DNA from: CAZLBC01 sp964557575
GTDB taxonomy: Bacteria; Planctomycetota; Phycisphaerae; SM23-33
Length of the DNA: 13,798 nt
Direction of reading: 5' to 3'
NCBI GenBank assembly: GCA_964557575.1
Contig: CAZLBC010000114.1
Location: forward strand, 1 to 13,798
The notes under the pieces are model-generated. The model was not told where the DNA came from. It ran no database searches and saw only the letters and a list, made by a program, of their open reading frames with translations. The position numbers and the translations under genes are program-made. Position 1 is the first letter of the stretch, and the number at the start of each line of letters is the position of its first letter. Positions 7,618 to 13,798 of this stretch are shown here, one piece after another.

Positions 7618-8540
7618 AACAATCGTCGAAACGGTCGACAATCCGGAAAGAACTATGTTGCTTTGTATGCGTAGCCGGTCTTGCCGCATGGGCACGGTCG
7701 GCGGAACCGCGTCTCGTGACAGCAGAGACCAGGGGGAATAAGGATGCGCTGGCCTTGTTGCAGAAACCGGGTCGGGTGTTCTTTGAAGATGATTTCGAAA
7801 CCGAAGCCTCCCTGAAAAACTATTTTGAGATCAGGGGGCTAACAGCGGGGAATGTCACACTGGTGAAGACCCCCGAGCATGTCCACTCGGGCAGCGGGGC
7901 GCTGCAGTGCACCGCCGTTGATCGAAACGGGAAATCCTCCGGCGCCGGTGCCTCGGCCTGGTTCGGCCCGAAGGGCTACGATCATGTCCACCTGCGTCTC
8001 TACATCAAGTTTGCCGAGGACTACAACCAGGGCAACCTGAATCATACCGGCGGAGGATTGGCGGCGGTTTCGGGCACGGGCAAGTGGGACGAAATGGGTA
8101 AGGCGGGCATCCGCCCGAACGGCGACGATCGTTTCAACAGCCGTTTCGAGCCCTGGTGCGACTGGCAGCGTATCACCCCGCCGGGCTATCTTTTTCTGTA
8201 TACCTACTGGATGGAGATGAAACGCGACCCGGACGGCCACTACTGGGGCAACATGCTGGGGCCGAAGGAGAAGGAGCGCTTTGTTCCCGAGCGCGGCAGG
8301 TGGTACTGCCTGGAACATATGATAAAAGCCAACCGTCCCGGCACGGCCGACGGCGAGCTGGCCGCCTGGATTGACGGGAAATTGTATATTCACTATAAAA
8401 ACATACGCTGGCGATCTGCGCCGCGCGTGAAACTGAAACGTTTTGGCATCGGCGTCTATATACACAGCGCGAAAAAAGACAATACCGTCTGGTATGACGA
8501 CATCGCCCTCTCGACCGGCTACATCGGCCCGAAGAAATGA
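7614..8540 (+). CDS. Secreted concanavalin A-like jelly-roll protein (polysaccharide lyase/lectin-like)
   Basis: A 308-aa product with a basic N-terminus and a hydrophobic signal region (about residues 13-30, ending ARSAEP). The rest reads as a beta-jelly-roll: FFEDDFETEASLKNYF (56-71), HSGSGALQCTA (91-101), VHLRLYIKF (125-133), RGRWYCLEHMIKANRPGTADGELAAWIDGKLYIHYKNI (227-264) and VWYDDIALSTGYIGP (292-306). This order of strands is typical of concanavalin A-like sugar-binding or polysaccharide lyase proteins such as the PL14/alginate-lyase group, but I cannot assign a family or catalytic residues. The likely role is binding or cleaving an extracellular polysaccharide, in keeping with the upstream glycosidase operon. 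The start at 7614 lies inside the preceding gene's stop (ATGA). The downstream protease gene follows after 47 bp. Confidence 0.65.
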   Translation: MKQSSKRSTIRKELCCFVCVAGLAAWARSAEPRLVTAETRGNKDALALLQKPGRVFFEDDFETEASLKNYFEIRGLTAGNVTLVKTPEHVHSGSGALQCTAVDRNGKSSGAGASAWFGPKGYDHVHLRLYIKFAEDYNQGNLNHTGGGLAAVSGTGKWDEMGKAGIRPNGDDRFNSRFEPWCDWQRITPPGYLFLYTYWMEMKRDPDGHYWGNMLGPKEKERFVPERGRWYCLEHMIKANRPGTADGELAAWIDGKLYIHYKNIRWRSAPRVKLKRFGIGVYIHSAKKDNTVWYDDIALSTGYIGPKK

Positions 8541-8587
8541 TGAAGCATCTCTGATCGGGGCGGCGGCTTTTTTCCAGGGAGCTTCAC

Positions 8588-10627
8588 ATGCGCATAAAGA
8601 AACGATGCGGCTGCCTGTTGGCCGTTCTTTTCGTTGCCGTTACGGCGACAGGGCACGGTATCGCCGATTCGCCCGCGCCCACGGACGTTTTTCAAACGGT
8701 AGCGAAACGCGGCACTGCGGCCACGGTCGGCGTGTATTACGAAGAAAACGAGTTCATGAAATTTTACGGGACCGGCGTCATCATCTCGGCCGACGGCTAC
8801 GTCCTGACCTCAACCACCGTCGTCCCGGCGGGCGCCGGCAAAGAAGCCGCGGTTTACTTTGCGGACCACACCAAAAGAGCCGCGAACGTTGTCGAGACGG
8901 CCGCGGAGGTGGAGGCGGCACTGTTGAAGGTCGATGCAACCGACCTGCCGCACCTGCCCCTCGCCGAGAAACTGCCGCACCTGGGGGAGCGGACGTATAC
9001 CCTGGGCAATGCCCGCCACATGATGCGATCCAGCGCCCGGGCTTCGTTCAGCACGGGACGCGTGACGGGCATATACGAGGTCGGCAGCGACCCGGGGCTC
9101 AGCTCCTACGCGGGACCGGCCATCGAGACCGACGCGGCAATCAATCCCGGCCAGGACGGGGGGCCGCTGTTGAACGCGCGCGGCCAACTGGCGGGAATCG
9201 TCTCGCTGAGCTTCTCCGACGCCCGGTGGCTCGGCGTCGCCGTGCCGATCTCCAGGATTACCGGCACACTCGACGCCCTGAAAAAAGGCACCGTGCGGTT
9301 CTCTTCCGGCGCCGTGGTCACCCCCGCTCCCGCCGATGAGGCGTCCGGCCGGCGGTTCGCGCGGTGCGCGAAGGAACTGTCGCCGTACCTCGTCAAGCTG
9401 CACGTCAAGCGCAGGTATGGACCGGAGAAAATGCCCCGGTACTTCTGGCCCGTGTTCGTCAAGGAACACCGCAAGGAATGGCAAAAGGCCGGCACCCGGC
9501 AGCGGCGGCGAATGGCCCTGGGCTTCACACAGACCGAAAAGCTGCTCGGGGCCAATCAGCAGCTCCGCCGACCGGCCGACCCGACAACGGGGGTGCTGAT
9601 TTCAGCCGACGGGTATATCCTGACCAGCCGGTTCAACGTGGCCGCCGATACCGCCTACGTGCACAAAAAACAGGGCATCCGAAACATAGAGTTCGACTGG
9701 AATCCCGCGAGGCTGGCGGCCCAAGCGGAACAGTATCGGAAGGAAAGGAACCCCGTGGAAAGCATCCGCGCCGTCCTTGCCGACGGACGTTCGTTTCCCG
9801 CCACGGTCGTCGCGACCCACACGCCGCTGCGGATCGCCGTGCTGAAGATCGATGCTCGGGACCTCCCTCATGCATCACTCTCCGGCCGCAGCGCGGAACC
9901 GGAACTCGGGCGCACTGTTGCCGTCGTGGGAGTGGTCAGCGGCGACCGGCCGTTTACCGTCAACACGGGCATTGTCGGCGCGGCCAAACGCCGCCGGGGC
10001 CGGTTCTTCCAGTTCGGCGGCATGGTCAACTACGCCAACAGCGGCGGCCCGGTCATCGACGGCCGCGGGCATATCCTGGGCATAGCCACCGAGCCCCTGC
10101 GCCCCGGGCCGATTATGGGGGCTGTCCTGCCGTGGAAGCAAATTGCGCGGCGCTGGTACGTGGCCCCCAACAGCGGCATCAGTTTGGCCGCCCGGATCGA
10201 CTGGATCAAAAAAGACCTTGCCCAACTGAAATCCGGCACGTCCGTGGAGCACCTGCGCGGAGCATTCATAGGCGTCGCAATGGCCCCCCGAACGGCGTTT
10301 TCCCGGGGGGCCTTCGTCGGGCAGGTCGTGAAGGGTTCACCGGCCCGGGCGGCCGGACTCCGGCCCGGCGACCAGATTCTGGCCGTCGATAACCGTCAGA
10401 TCACATCGTGGAAAGACCTCACGAACGCCGTCGGGCGCCATGATGTGGGCGACCGGGTCGTGCTGAAGGTGCGCCGCAAAGGCGCGCGTCGCAAAGAAGA
10501 GCAAGGAAACCCCGAAAAAGACGGGGATGTACCCGTCCCCGAAGAGACCGCCGACCCCGGGGATGATGCCGATGCCGGCCCGTATCGGATACTCGAGATG
10601 CCGCTGGTACTGGGAGAACGTAAATGA
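8588..10627 (+). CDS. Tandem HtrA-like pseudoprotease with PDZ domain
   Basis: An exported 679-aa protein (signal peptide about 1-26) with two trypsin/HtrA-like domains in series and one C-terminal PDZ domain (about 556-630, GSPARAAGLRPGDQILAVDN). In domain 1 (about 30-235) all three catalytic positions are replaced: TSTTVV puts T77 where His is expected, EAALLKV puts E109 at the Asp, and NPGQDGGPL puts D190 at the Ser. In domain 2 (about 260-530) the His position is F349 (LTSRFNV) and the Asp position is R415 (RIAVLKI), while the Ser motif is intact (NSGGP, S485). No complete triad exists, so it is probably not a classical serine protease and may bind or present substrates. Scaffold parts (GxGVIISADGYxLTS) are well kept, against simple decay. 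AGGGAG lies 6 nt before the ATG. The stop overlaps the active HtrA gene start (ATGA). It ends in an acidic, low-complexity tail (about 637-662). Confidence 0.85.
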   Translation: MRIKKRCGCLLAVLFVAVTATGHGIADSPAPTDVFQTVAKRGTAATVGVYYEENEFMKFYGTGVIISADGYVLTSTTVVPAGAGKEAAVYFADHTKRAANVVETAAEVEAALLKVDATDLPHLPLAEKLPHLGERTYTLGNARHMMRSSARASFSTGRVTGIYEVGSDPGLSSYAGPAIETDAAINPGQDGGPLLNARGQLAGIVSLSFSDARWLGVAVPISRITGTLDALKKGTVRFSSGAVVTPAPADEASGRRFARCAKELSPYLVKLHVKRRYGPEKMPRYFWPVFVKEHRKEWQKAGTRQRRRMALGFTQTEKLLGANQQLRRPADPTTGVLISADGYILTSRFNVAADTAYVHKKQGIRNIEFDWNPARLAAQAEQYRKERNPVESIRAVLADGRSFPATVVATHTPLRIAVLKIDARDLPHASLSGRSAEPELGRTVAVVGVVSGDRPFTVNTGIVGAAKRRRGRFFQFGGMVNYANSGGPVIDGRGHILGIATEPLRPGPIMGAVLPWKQIARRWYVAPNSGISLAARIDWIKKDLAQLKSGTSVEHLRGAFIGVAMAPRTAFSRGAFVGQVVKGSPARAAGLRPGDQILAVDNRQITSWKDLTNAVGRHDVGDRVVLKVRRKGARRKEEQGNPEKDGDVPVPEETADPGDDADAGPYRILEMPLVLGERK

Positions 10628-11874
10628 GTCGAAAGACACCGCGCCAATCCCTGTCCGTGCCGGCTGTCGCGTTCTTGTGTGTGGTGGCGGGATCGGTCTC
10701 CGCCGCCGACCGTGCCCGGGAAGACCGGCTTCCGGCATTGATGGAGAACGTGCGCCCCGCCTTCGTCTTTGTCGGGGGCGGCAGCGGCGCGGTGATAAGC
10801 CCGGACGGCTATCTGATCAGCAACGCACACGTGGTGGGCGGCAAAAAGAAATTCACCGTACGGCTGGGTAACGGCGAATCGCACGAGGCGCGGGTGGTGG
10901 GCCTGAACCGGGAAGGTGACCTGGCCCTGCTGAAAATCGCCGCCGCCGAAAATCTGGAGTACCTGCCGCTGGGCGACAGCGATGCGGTTCCCGTCGGCAC
11001 GTACTGCATGGCGGTGGGCAATCCGCTGGCCCTGGGCCTGGTCGATCAGCAGCCGACGTTCACGCTCGGCGTCATATCCGCCAAACACCTCTACCGCGGG
11101 ACCTACAACGATGCCCTGGTGACCGACGCACCCGTGAATCCCGGAAACAGCGGCGGCCCGCTGGTCAACAGGGAAGGAGAACTGATCGGTGTAAACGGCC
11201 AGATCGAGACGCGCTGGGGGTTGCGGGCCAACACGGGAATCGCCCTGGCGCTGCCGTCCAACCAGATAAAGCGGTGGCTGCCCCGCCTGAAAAAAGCCGG
11301 CGGCAAGAACGTTCCCCGGGGCGCTGTGCCCGGCATTCAGTGGGAAGCCGTCCAGGCGGAGGACTCCCTCGGCGCCCCCGTCAAGAACGTTGCCGAGTGC
11401 AGTCTCGCCGCCGCCGTCGGGCTGAAGGCGGGCGACATCATCGTTCGCGCGGCCGATCAACCCGTCTGGAACGTAGTCCGGTTCCGCAGTATCCTGGCCG
11501 GATATCCCGCCGGCAGCACCATCACGCTCGAGGTGCGGCGCGATCAGGCGGCGAAAACGTTCACGGTCTCACTTCAAAAGCCGCCCCGGGCCGGTTTCAA
11601 GCTGCGGGCGGACGGGAAAAAGGGCGGGCGCGTGATCGTCCGGAGCGTCGAGAAGCATTCCGCGGCCGCCCGGGCGGGGCTGAAAAAGGGCGATGTCGTC
11701 GTAGCAGTCGGAAAAGTCACACTCTCCGGTCCCGTCAGACACCAGGCGATAAAGGCTGTTATAGCCGTCCGGCGGCGCATGGCCGCGGGTACGGCGGTGG
11801 AACTGACCGTCGAGCGGCAACAAGGGGAAGAAACCATAAAGAAAAAGATTCAATTTATCCCCGGCGGCAGGTAG
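10624..11874 (+). CDS. HtrA/DegP-like serine protease with two PDZ domains
   Basis: Exported trypsin-like serine endopeptidase, expected to act in the periplasm or cell envelope on misfolded or specific protein substrates. The product is 416 aa, a usual HtrA length. The signal peptide covers about 1-28 (AVAFLCVVAGSVSAAD). The catalytic triad is complete: H69 in SNAHVV, D99 in EGDLALLKI and S176 in NPGNSGGPL. PDZ1 spans about 235-317 (ECSLAAAVGLKAGDIIVRA) and PDZ2 about 322-412 (HSAAARAGLKKGDVVVAVG). The start codon overlaps the stop of the tandem pseudoprotease (ATGA), so the two are translationally coupled and probably made in similar amounts. Because the partner is catalytically dead and this one is intact, a regulator/enzyme or mixed-oligomer arrangement is plausible, though this is inference. 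Confidence 0.93.
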   Translation: MSRKTPRQSLSVPAVAFLCVVAGSVSAADRAREDRLPALMENVRPAFVFVGGGSGAVISPDGYLISNAHVVGGKKKFTVRLGNGESHEARVVGLNREGDLALLKIAAAENLEYLPLGDSDAVPVGTYCMAVGNPLALGLVDQQPTFTLGVISAKHLYRGTYNDALVTDAPVNPGNSGGPLVNREGELIGVNGQIETRWGLRANTGIALALPSNQIKRWLPRLKKAGGKNVPRGAVPGIQWEAVQAEDSLGAPVKNVAECSLAAAVGLKAGDIIVRAADQPVWNVVRFRSILAGYPAGSTITLEVRRDQAAKTFTVSLQKPPRAGFKLRADGKKGGRVIVRSVEKHSAAARAGLKKGDVVVAVGKVTLSGPVRHQAIKAVIAVRRRMAAGTAVELTVERQQGEETIKKKIQFIPGGR

Positions 11875-11886
11875 TTCAACGCCTTC

Positions 11887-11915
11887 TCCGCCGGAACAAC
11901 CAAGGATCCGGCGGA
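11887..11915 (+). terminator. GC-rich hairpin after the HtrA gene
   Basis: TCCGCCGG (11887-11894) and CCGGCGGA (11908-11915) form a perfect 8-bp stem with a 13-nt loop, 12 nt after the HtrA stop. No run of T follows, so it is not a clear intrinsic terminator. It may protect or end the transcript. Confidence 0.3.
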
Positions 11916-11930
11916 AAGCGCGTTTCCTCC

Positions 11931-12032
11931 GTGATGGAAGTCACCCCGGAGAAAACAGTCGTCTGGGAACTGAAAGATCCCGCCCGGAAGAAAGTACTTT
12001 CCGTCAAACCCCTGCCGGATCAGCCTTCTTGA
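11931..12032 (+). pseudogene. Fragment of a secreted beta-propeller (PQQ/ASST-like) gene
   Basis: The frame ending at the TGA at 12030-12032 reads VMEVTPEKTVVWELKDPARKK and then VLSVKPLPDQPS. The phrase V-x-E-V-T-P-x-x-x-V-V-W-E-x-x-D-P is, from memory, the repeat signature of PQQ-like or arylsulfotransferase-like beta-propeller proteins of several hundred residues. Here only about 33 codons survive, with no signal peptide and no recognisable upstream part, so this looks like the end of a deleted gene. It lies between the HtrA gene and the MITE, in a region with other broken or very short genes. Confidence 0.4.
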
Positions 12033-12059
12033 TACTACCGGCGAGCACGTCGAAGCGTG

Positions 12060-12092
12060 GACCGCGCAGGACACGCGTGCGGTGCGGTCTTT
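12060..12092 (+). terminator. Weak terminator-like hairpin
   Basis: GACCGC (12060-12065) pairs with GCGGTC (12084-12089), extended by one or two more pairs, with the self-complementary CACGCGTG (12072-12079) in the loop. Three T residues follow (12090-12092). This could end transcription from the protease operon ahead of the lipoprotein-like frame, but the T-run is short. Confidence 0.28.
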
Positions 12093-12107
12093 AACCTGCG
12101 TGTGCAT

Positions 12108-12111
12108 GGAG
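12108..12111 (+). promoter_or_regulatory. Ribosome binding site cut off from its start codon by the MITE
   Basis: GGAG lies 8 nt before the TA at 12119-12120. If the MITE and one TA copy are removed, the sequence becomes GGAG, eight bases, ATG, where the ATG is made of the TA's A and the TG at 12286-12287. This fits an RBS for the lipoprotein-like frame that now begins at 12285. Confidence 0.5.
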
Positions 12112-12120
12112 CGGTGACTA

Positions 12121-12283
12121 GAGCTGGTTTCATAACTTCAATTTGGACTACAAGCGGCTCTTTTGCCGTCTGGCGGCGTCACGAAAACTCGACATATTTC
12201 CTTAATATGTCGTCGTTTCCGTTCCTTGCCAGATCGACAAAATACCTCGCTTTCGCTACCAAAGCAAGTTATGAAACCAGCTC
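12121..12283. mobile_element. MITE-like element, 163 bp, TA target duplication
   Basis: Its ends are perfect 18-bp terminal inverted repeats, GAGCTGGTTTCATAACTT (12121-12138) and its reverse complement (12266-12283). TA lies directly outside both ends (12119-12120 and 12284-12285), as expected for a TA-duplicating insertion of the IS630/Tc1-mariner kind; an IS5-like TNA target cannot be fully excluded. There is no meaningful coding frame inside. The interior holds a 9-bp perfect hairpin, CGACATATT with AATATGTCG (12190-12212, 5-nt loop). The last 52 bases recur inverted and identical at 13747-13798. A transposase must be supplied from elsewhere. Confidence 0.82.
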
Positions 12284-12284
12284 T

Positions 12285-12398
12285 ATGAACAGACTGGTAA
12301 CGATCGTCCTGCTGGGTTGCGTGACGGCGTGCATGAGCGCGACGGAACCCGGCAAACCCGCCGGCGCGACCACGATCAACCGTCCCGGGCCGCGCTGA
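12285..12398 (+). pseudogene. Small lipoprotein-like frame separated from its RBS
   Basis: 37 codons: MNRLVTIVLLGCVTACMSATEP and then a short polar tail ending at TGA. The hydrophobic stretch followed by VTAC is a good lipobox, with C16 as the candidate lipidated cysteine, so the original product was probably an envelope lipoprotein. Its ATG sits exactly at the MITE's right edge and now lacks any RBS, whereas the empty site would supply GGAG 8 nt upstream. The product is very short for a lipoprotein with a function, so it may be an additional truncation or a genuine small lipoprotein. The following small frame starts in its stop (TGATG). Confidence 0.45.
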
Positions 12399-12538
12399 TG
12401 TCATTGCGTCGATACGTTGCCCGCTGCTGCCCGGCACGCCCGGGCGAGATCGGCGCGACGCGCATTGATGACGCTATCCTCCAGGATCTCATGATGTTTT
12501 TCGATTGTCTGCTTGACAACGAACAGGGGAGCGAGTAA
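12398..12538 (+). CDS. Hypothetical 46-aa protein or gene remnant
   Basis: The frame starts in the stop of the lipoprotein-like frame (TGATG) and reads MSLRRYVARCCPARPGEIG, then a more natural-looking acidic, helical end (RIDDAILQDLMMFFDCLLDNEQGSE). I do not recognise it. The -35 of the ATPase promoter lies inside its last codons. It could be the C-terminal remnant of a larger gene, since the second half looks more protein-like than the first. Low confidence that it is expressed. Confidence 0.25.
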   Translation: MSLRRYVARCCPARPGEIGATRIDDAILQDLMMFFDCLLDNEQGSE

Positions 12539-12541
12539 ATT
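12513..12541 (+). promoter_or_regulatory. Sigma70-type promoter of the DUF4143 ATPase gene
   Basis: TTGACA (12513-12518) is a perfect -35. TAAATT (12536-12541) follows at 17-bp spacing as a 4/6 -10. Transcription would begin near 12548, leaving a 40-nt leader. The -10 overlaps the first copy of the GCGAGTAAATTAA repeat, so a protein bound there would block the promoter. Confidence 0.6.
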
Positions 12542-12575
12542 AAATAATAGTCCAAAATACTCGCGAGTAAATTAA
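12531..12575 (+). promoter_or_regulatory. Operator-like repeats upstream of the ATPase gene
   Basis: GCGAGTAAATTAA occurs twice as an exact 13-bp direct repeat (12531-12543 and 12563-12575, 32 bp apart, about three helical turns). The second copy forms half of the perfect 12-bp palindrome TACTCGCGAGTA (12558-12569). There are thus three CGAGTA/TACTCG half-sites around the -10 and start region. The arrangement suggests repression, perhaps by the ATPase's own winged-helix region; this is inference. Confidence 0.5.
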
Positions 12576-12588
12576 GATACGGGTAAAA

Positions 12589-13722
12589 ATGAAGTATCTT
12601 GAGAGATACATCGAAAAGGCCGTCAAGGCCGATCTTGAGCGCAAAATGGTGTTCATCGCCGGGCCTCGACAGGCGGGCAAGACTACCCTCGCGAAGCGTA
12701 TCCTCGCGGAAAACGGCGAAGATATCACTACGCGCTACCTGAACTGGGACGCGGGTGAAGACCGGGAAATGATACTGCGCGAGCAATTCCCCGCAGGCCC
12801 GGGATACCTGGTGCTTGACGAGATTCACAAGTATTCGAACTGGCGACAGGTCGTCAAGGGGCTGTTCGACAAGAGGGGACGCGAACTCAAGATTCTCGTT
12901 ACGGGTTCTGCACGGCTCGACTACTACCGAAAGGGGGGGGACTCGCTTCAGGGACGGTACCATTTCTATCGTCTGCTTCCCTTGACATTGAAGGAGCTGT
13001 CCGGGAGGAAAGAAGGACTCGATCATCTGCTGGCGTTCAGCGGTTTTCCCGAACCTTTTTCTCTCTCCTCCGAAAAGGAAACGAGACGGTGGAGCCGGGA
13101 ATACCGCACCAGGCTCATACACGAGGACCTGAGAGATCTCGAGCACGTCCTTGATGTATCCAAACTTGAACAGATCGCTCTGCGGCTGCCGGATCTTGCC
13201 GGCTCGCCGCTGTCTATCAACAGTCTGCGTGAAGACGTCAATGTATCCCACCAGACCGTCTCCCGGTGGGTGAACATACTCGAGAATCTCTACCTGCTGT
13301 TCAGGCTGCCCCCCTTCGGCGCACCAAAGATCCGTGCGGTAAAGAAAGAGGCGAAACACTATCATTATGACTGGACACTGATCAGTGATCCCGGCATCAG
13401 GTTTGAGAACATGATGGCTGTTCATCTTCTGCAGTGGGCGTACTTTCAGCAGGATGCCGAAGGCAGAGACGTCGAGCTCAGGTACTTCAGGGATATCGAC
13501 CGGCGTGAAGTCGATTTCGTGATAATGGAGGACGGCAAGCCCCGCCGTTTCATAGAAGCGAAGACATCATTCCGGCATGTCCATCCCGGGCTGAAATACC
13601 TCAAGGTACGTTTCCCGGGCGCGGAAGCGGTCCAGGTCACACGCGAAGACACGCGGGACCTGGTCACCAAAGAAGGCATTCGCCTGACATCTGCACACGC
13701 CTTCCTCGAGGAACTCATTTGA
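12589..13722 (+). CDS. AAA ATPase with DUF4143 domain
   Basis: A 377-aa ATP-binding protein of the AAA_14/DUF4143 type, widespread, patchily distributed and of uncertain function. Walker A is GPRQAGKTT (25-33), Walker B LVLDE (74-78), and a sensor-like LVTGSARLDYYRKGGDSLQGR spans 103-123, followed by FYRLLPLTLKE. Residues about 190-240 include a winged-helix-like region (SINSLREDVNVSHQTVSRWVNILENLYLLFRL). The C-terminal DUF4143 domain carries a restriction-nuclease-like motif: EVDF (D309) and IEAK (E323, K325), the usual PD-(D/E)XK spacing. All motifs look intact. The ATG at 12589 has only GGG (12581-12583) as a weak RBS. The gene has its own promoter and palindromic site, is not in an operon, and lies between two inverted MITE copies, suggesting lateral movement. 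Confidence 0.88.
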   Translation: MKYLERYIEKAVKADLERKMVFIAGPRQAGKTTLAKRILAENGEDITTRYLNWDAGEDREMILREQFPAGPGYLVLDEIHKYSNWRQVVKGLFDKRGRELKILVTGSARLDYYRKGGDSLQGRYHFYRLLPLTLKELSGRKEGLDHLLAFSGFPEPFSLSSEKETRRWSREYRTRLIHEDLRDLEHVLDVSKLEQIALRLPDLAGSPLSINSLREDVNVSHQTVSRWVNILENLYLLFRLPPFGAPKIRAVKKEAKHYHYDWTLISDPGIRFENMMAVHLLQWAYFQQDAEGRDVELRYFRDIDRREVDFVIMEDGKPRRFIEAKTSFRHVHPGLKYLKVRFPGAEAVQVTREDTRDLVTKEGIRLTSAHAFLEELI

Positions 13723-13746
13723 CCTTGCCCTGGTCATGATCCTTTA

Positions 13747-13798
13747 GAGCTGGTTTCATAACTTGCTTTGGTAGCGAAAGCGAGGTATTTTGTCGATC
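13747..13798. mobile_element. Second MITE copy, inverted, cut by the window end
   Basis: These 52 bases are the exact reverse complement of 12232-12283, including the 18-bp terminal repeat. TA precedes the end at 13745-13746, 22 nt after the ATPase stop. The rest lies outside the window, so it may be another 163-bp copy or the end of a longer autonomous element that could encode the transposase. Confidence 0.85.

Noticed and set aside
9364..10392. Long alternative frame inside the tandem HtrA gene
   Set aside because: Arg/Pro-rich shadow frame with no domain; the annotated frame carries clear HtrA scaffold motifs throughout.
12531..12575. Two-copy direct repeat as a CRISPR fragment
   Set aside because: Only two 13-bp copies, AT-rich, overlapping a promoter and a palindrome; there are no spacers of uniform length and no cas genes.
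1..13798. tRNA, rRNA or riboswitch genes
   Set aside because: I saw no T-loop-like GTTCRANYC with matching acceptor arms, no rRNA segments and no riboswitch core that I could defend by eye. A covariance-model search would be needed to exclude them fully.

Overview
The window is GC-rich, gene-dense bacterial DNA with a 100-N scaffold gap, so it probably comes from a draft or metagenome assembly. The gene content points to the PVC superphylum (Planctomycetota, Kiritimatiellota or Lentisphaerota): a GH106-type alpha-L-rhamnosidase, a secreted right-handed beta-helix protein, a secreted jelly-roll protein and exported HtrA-like proteases. No marker gene fixes the taxon, so this is an inference from content and base composition.

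Layout. Positions 14-5288 (minus strand) hold a two-gene polysaccharide-degradation operon. The beta-helix protein, which contains the gap, comes first, and the GH106 glycosidase follows 16 bp later. A candidate sigma70-type promoter lies at 5407-5436. A divergent, partly AT-rich intergenic region (5289-5670) leads into a plus-strand type IV toxin-antitoxin pair, abiEi/abiEii (5671-7277, GTGA overlap). The abiEi leader carries an imperfect 24-bp palindrome that could be its operator. From 7306 to 11874 there is a plus-strand run of four exported proteins: a short, probably truncated protein, a concanavalin A-like jelly-roll protein, a tandem HtrA-like protein whose catalytic residues are almost all replaced, and a canonical HtrA protease with an intact His-Asp-Ser triad and two PDZ domains. 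Two of the three junctions in this run are 4-bp ATGA overlaps.

The last 1.9 kb is remodelled accessory DNA. It holds a fragment of a secreted beta-propeller-type gene, a 163-bp MITE-like element with 18-bp perfect terminal inverted repeats and a TA duplication, a small lipoprotein-like reading frame that this element has cut off from its ribosome binding site, and an AAA/DUF4143 ATPase gene with its own promoter and a 12-bp palindrome. The window ends inside a second, inverted copy of the MITE, identical over the 52 visible bases.

Most notable: (1) the translationally coupled pseudoprotease/protease HtrA pair, which suggests a scaffold or regulator paired with an active enzyme; (2) the MITE insertion whose empty site can be reconstructed, restoring an RBS-ATG junction; (3) the DUF4143 ATPase bracketed by inverted MITE copies and preceded by a palindromic operator-like site.
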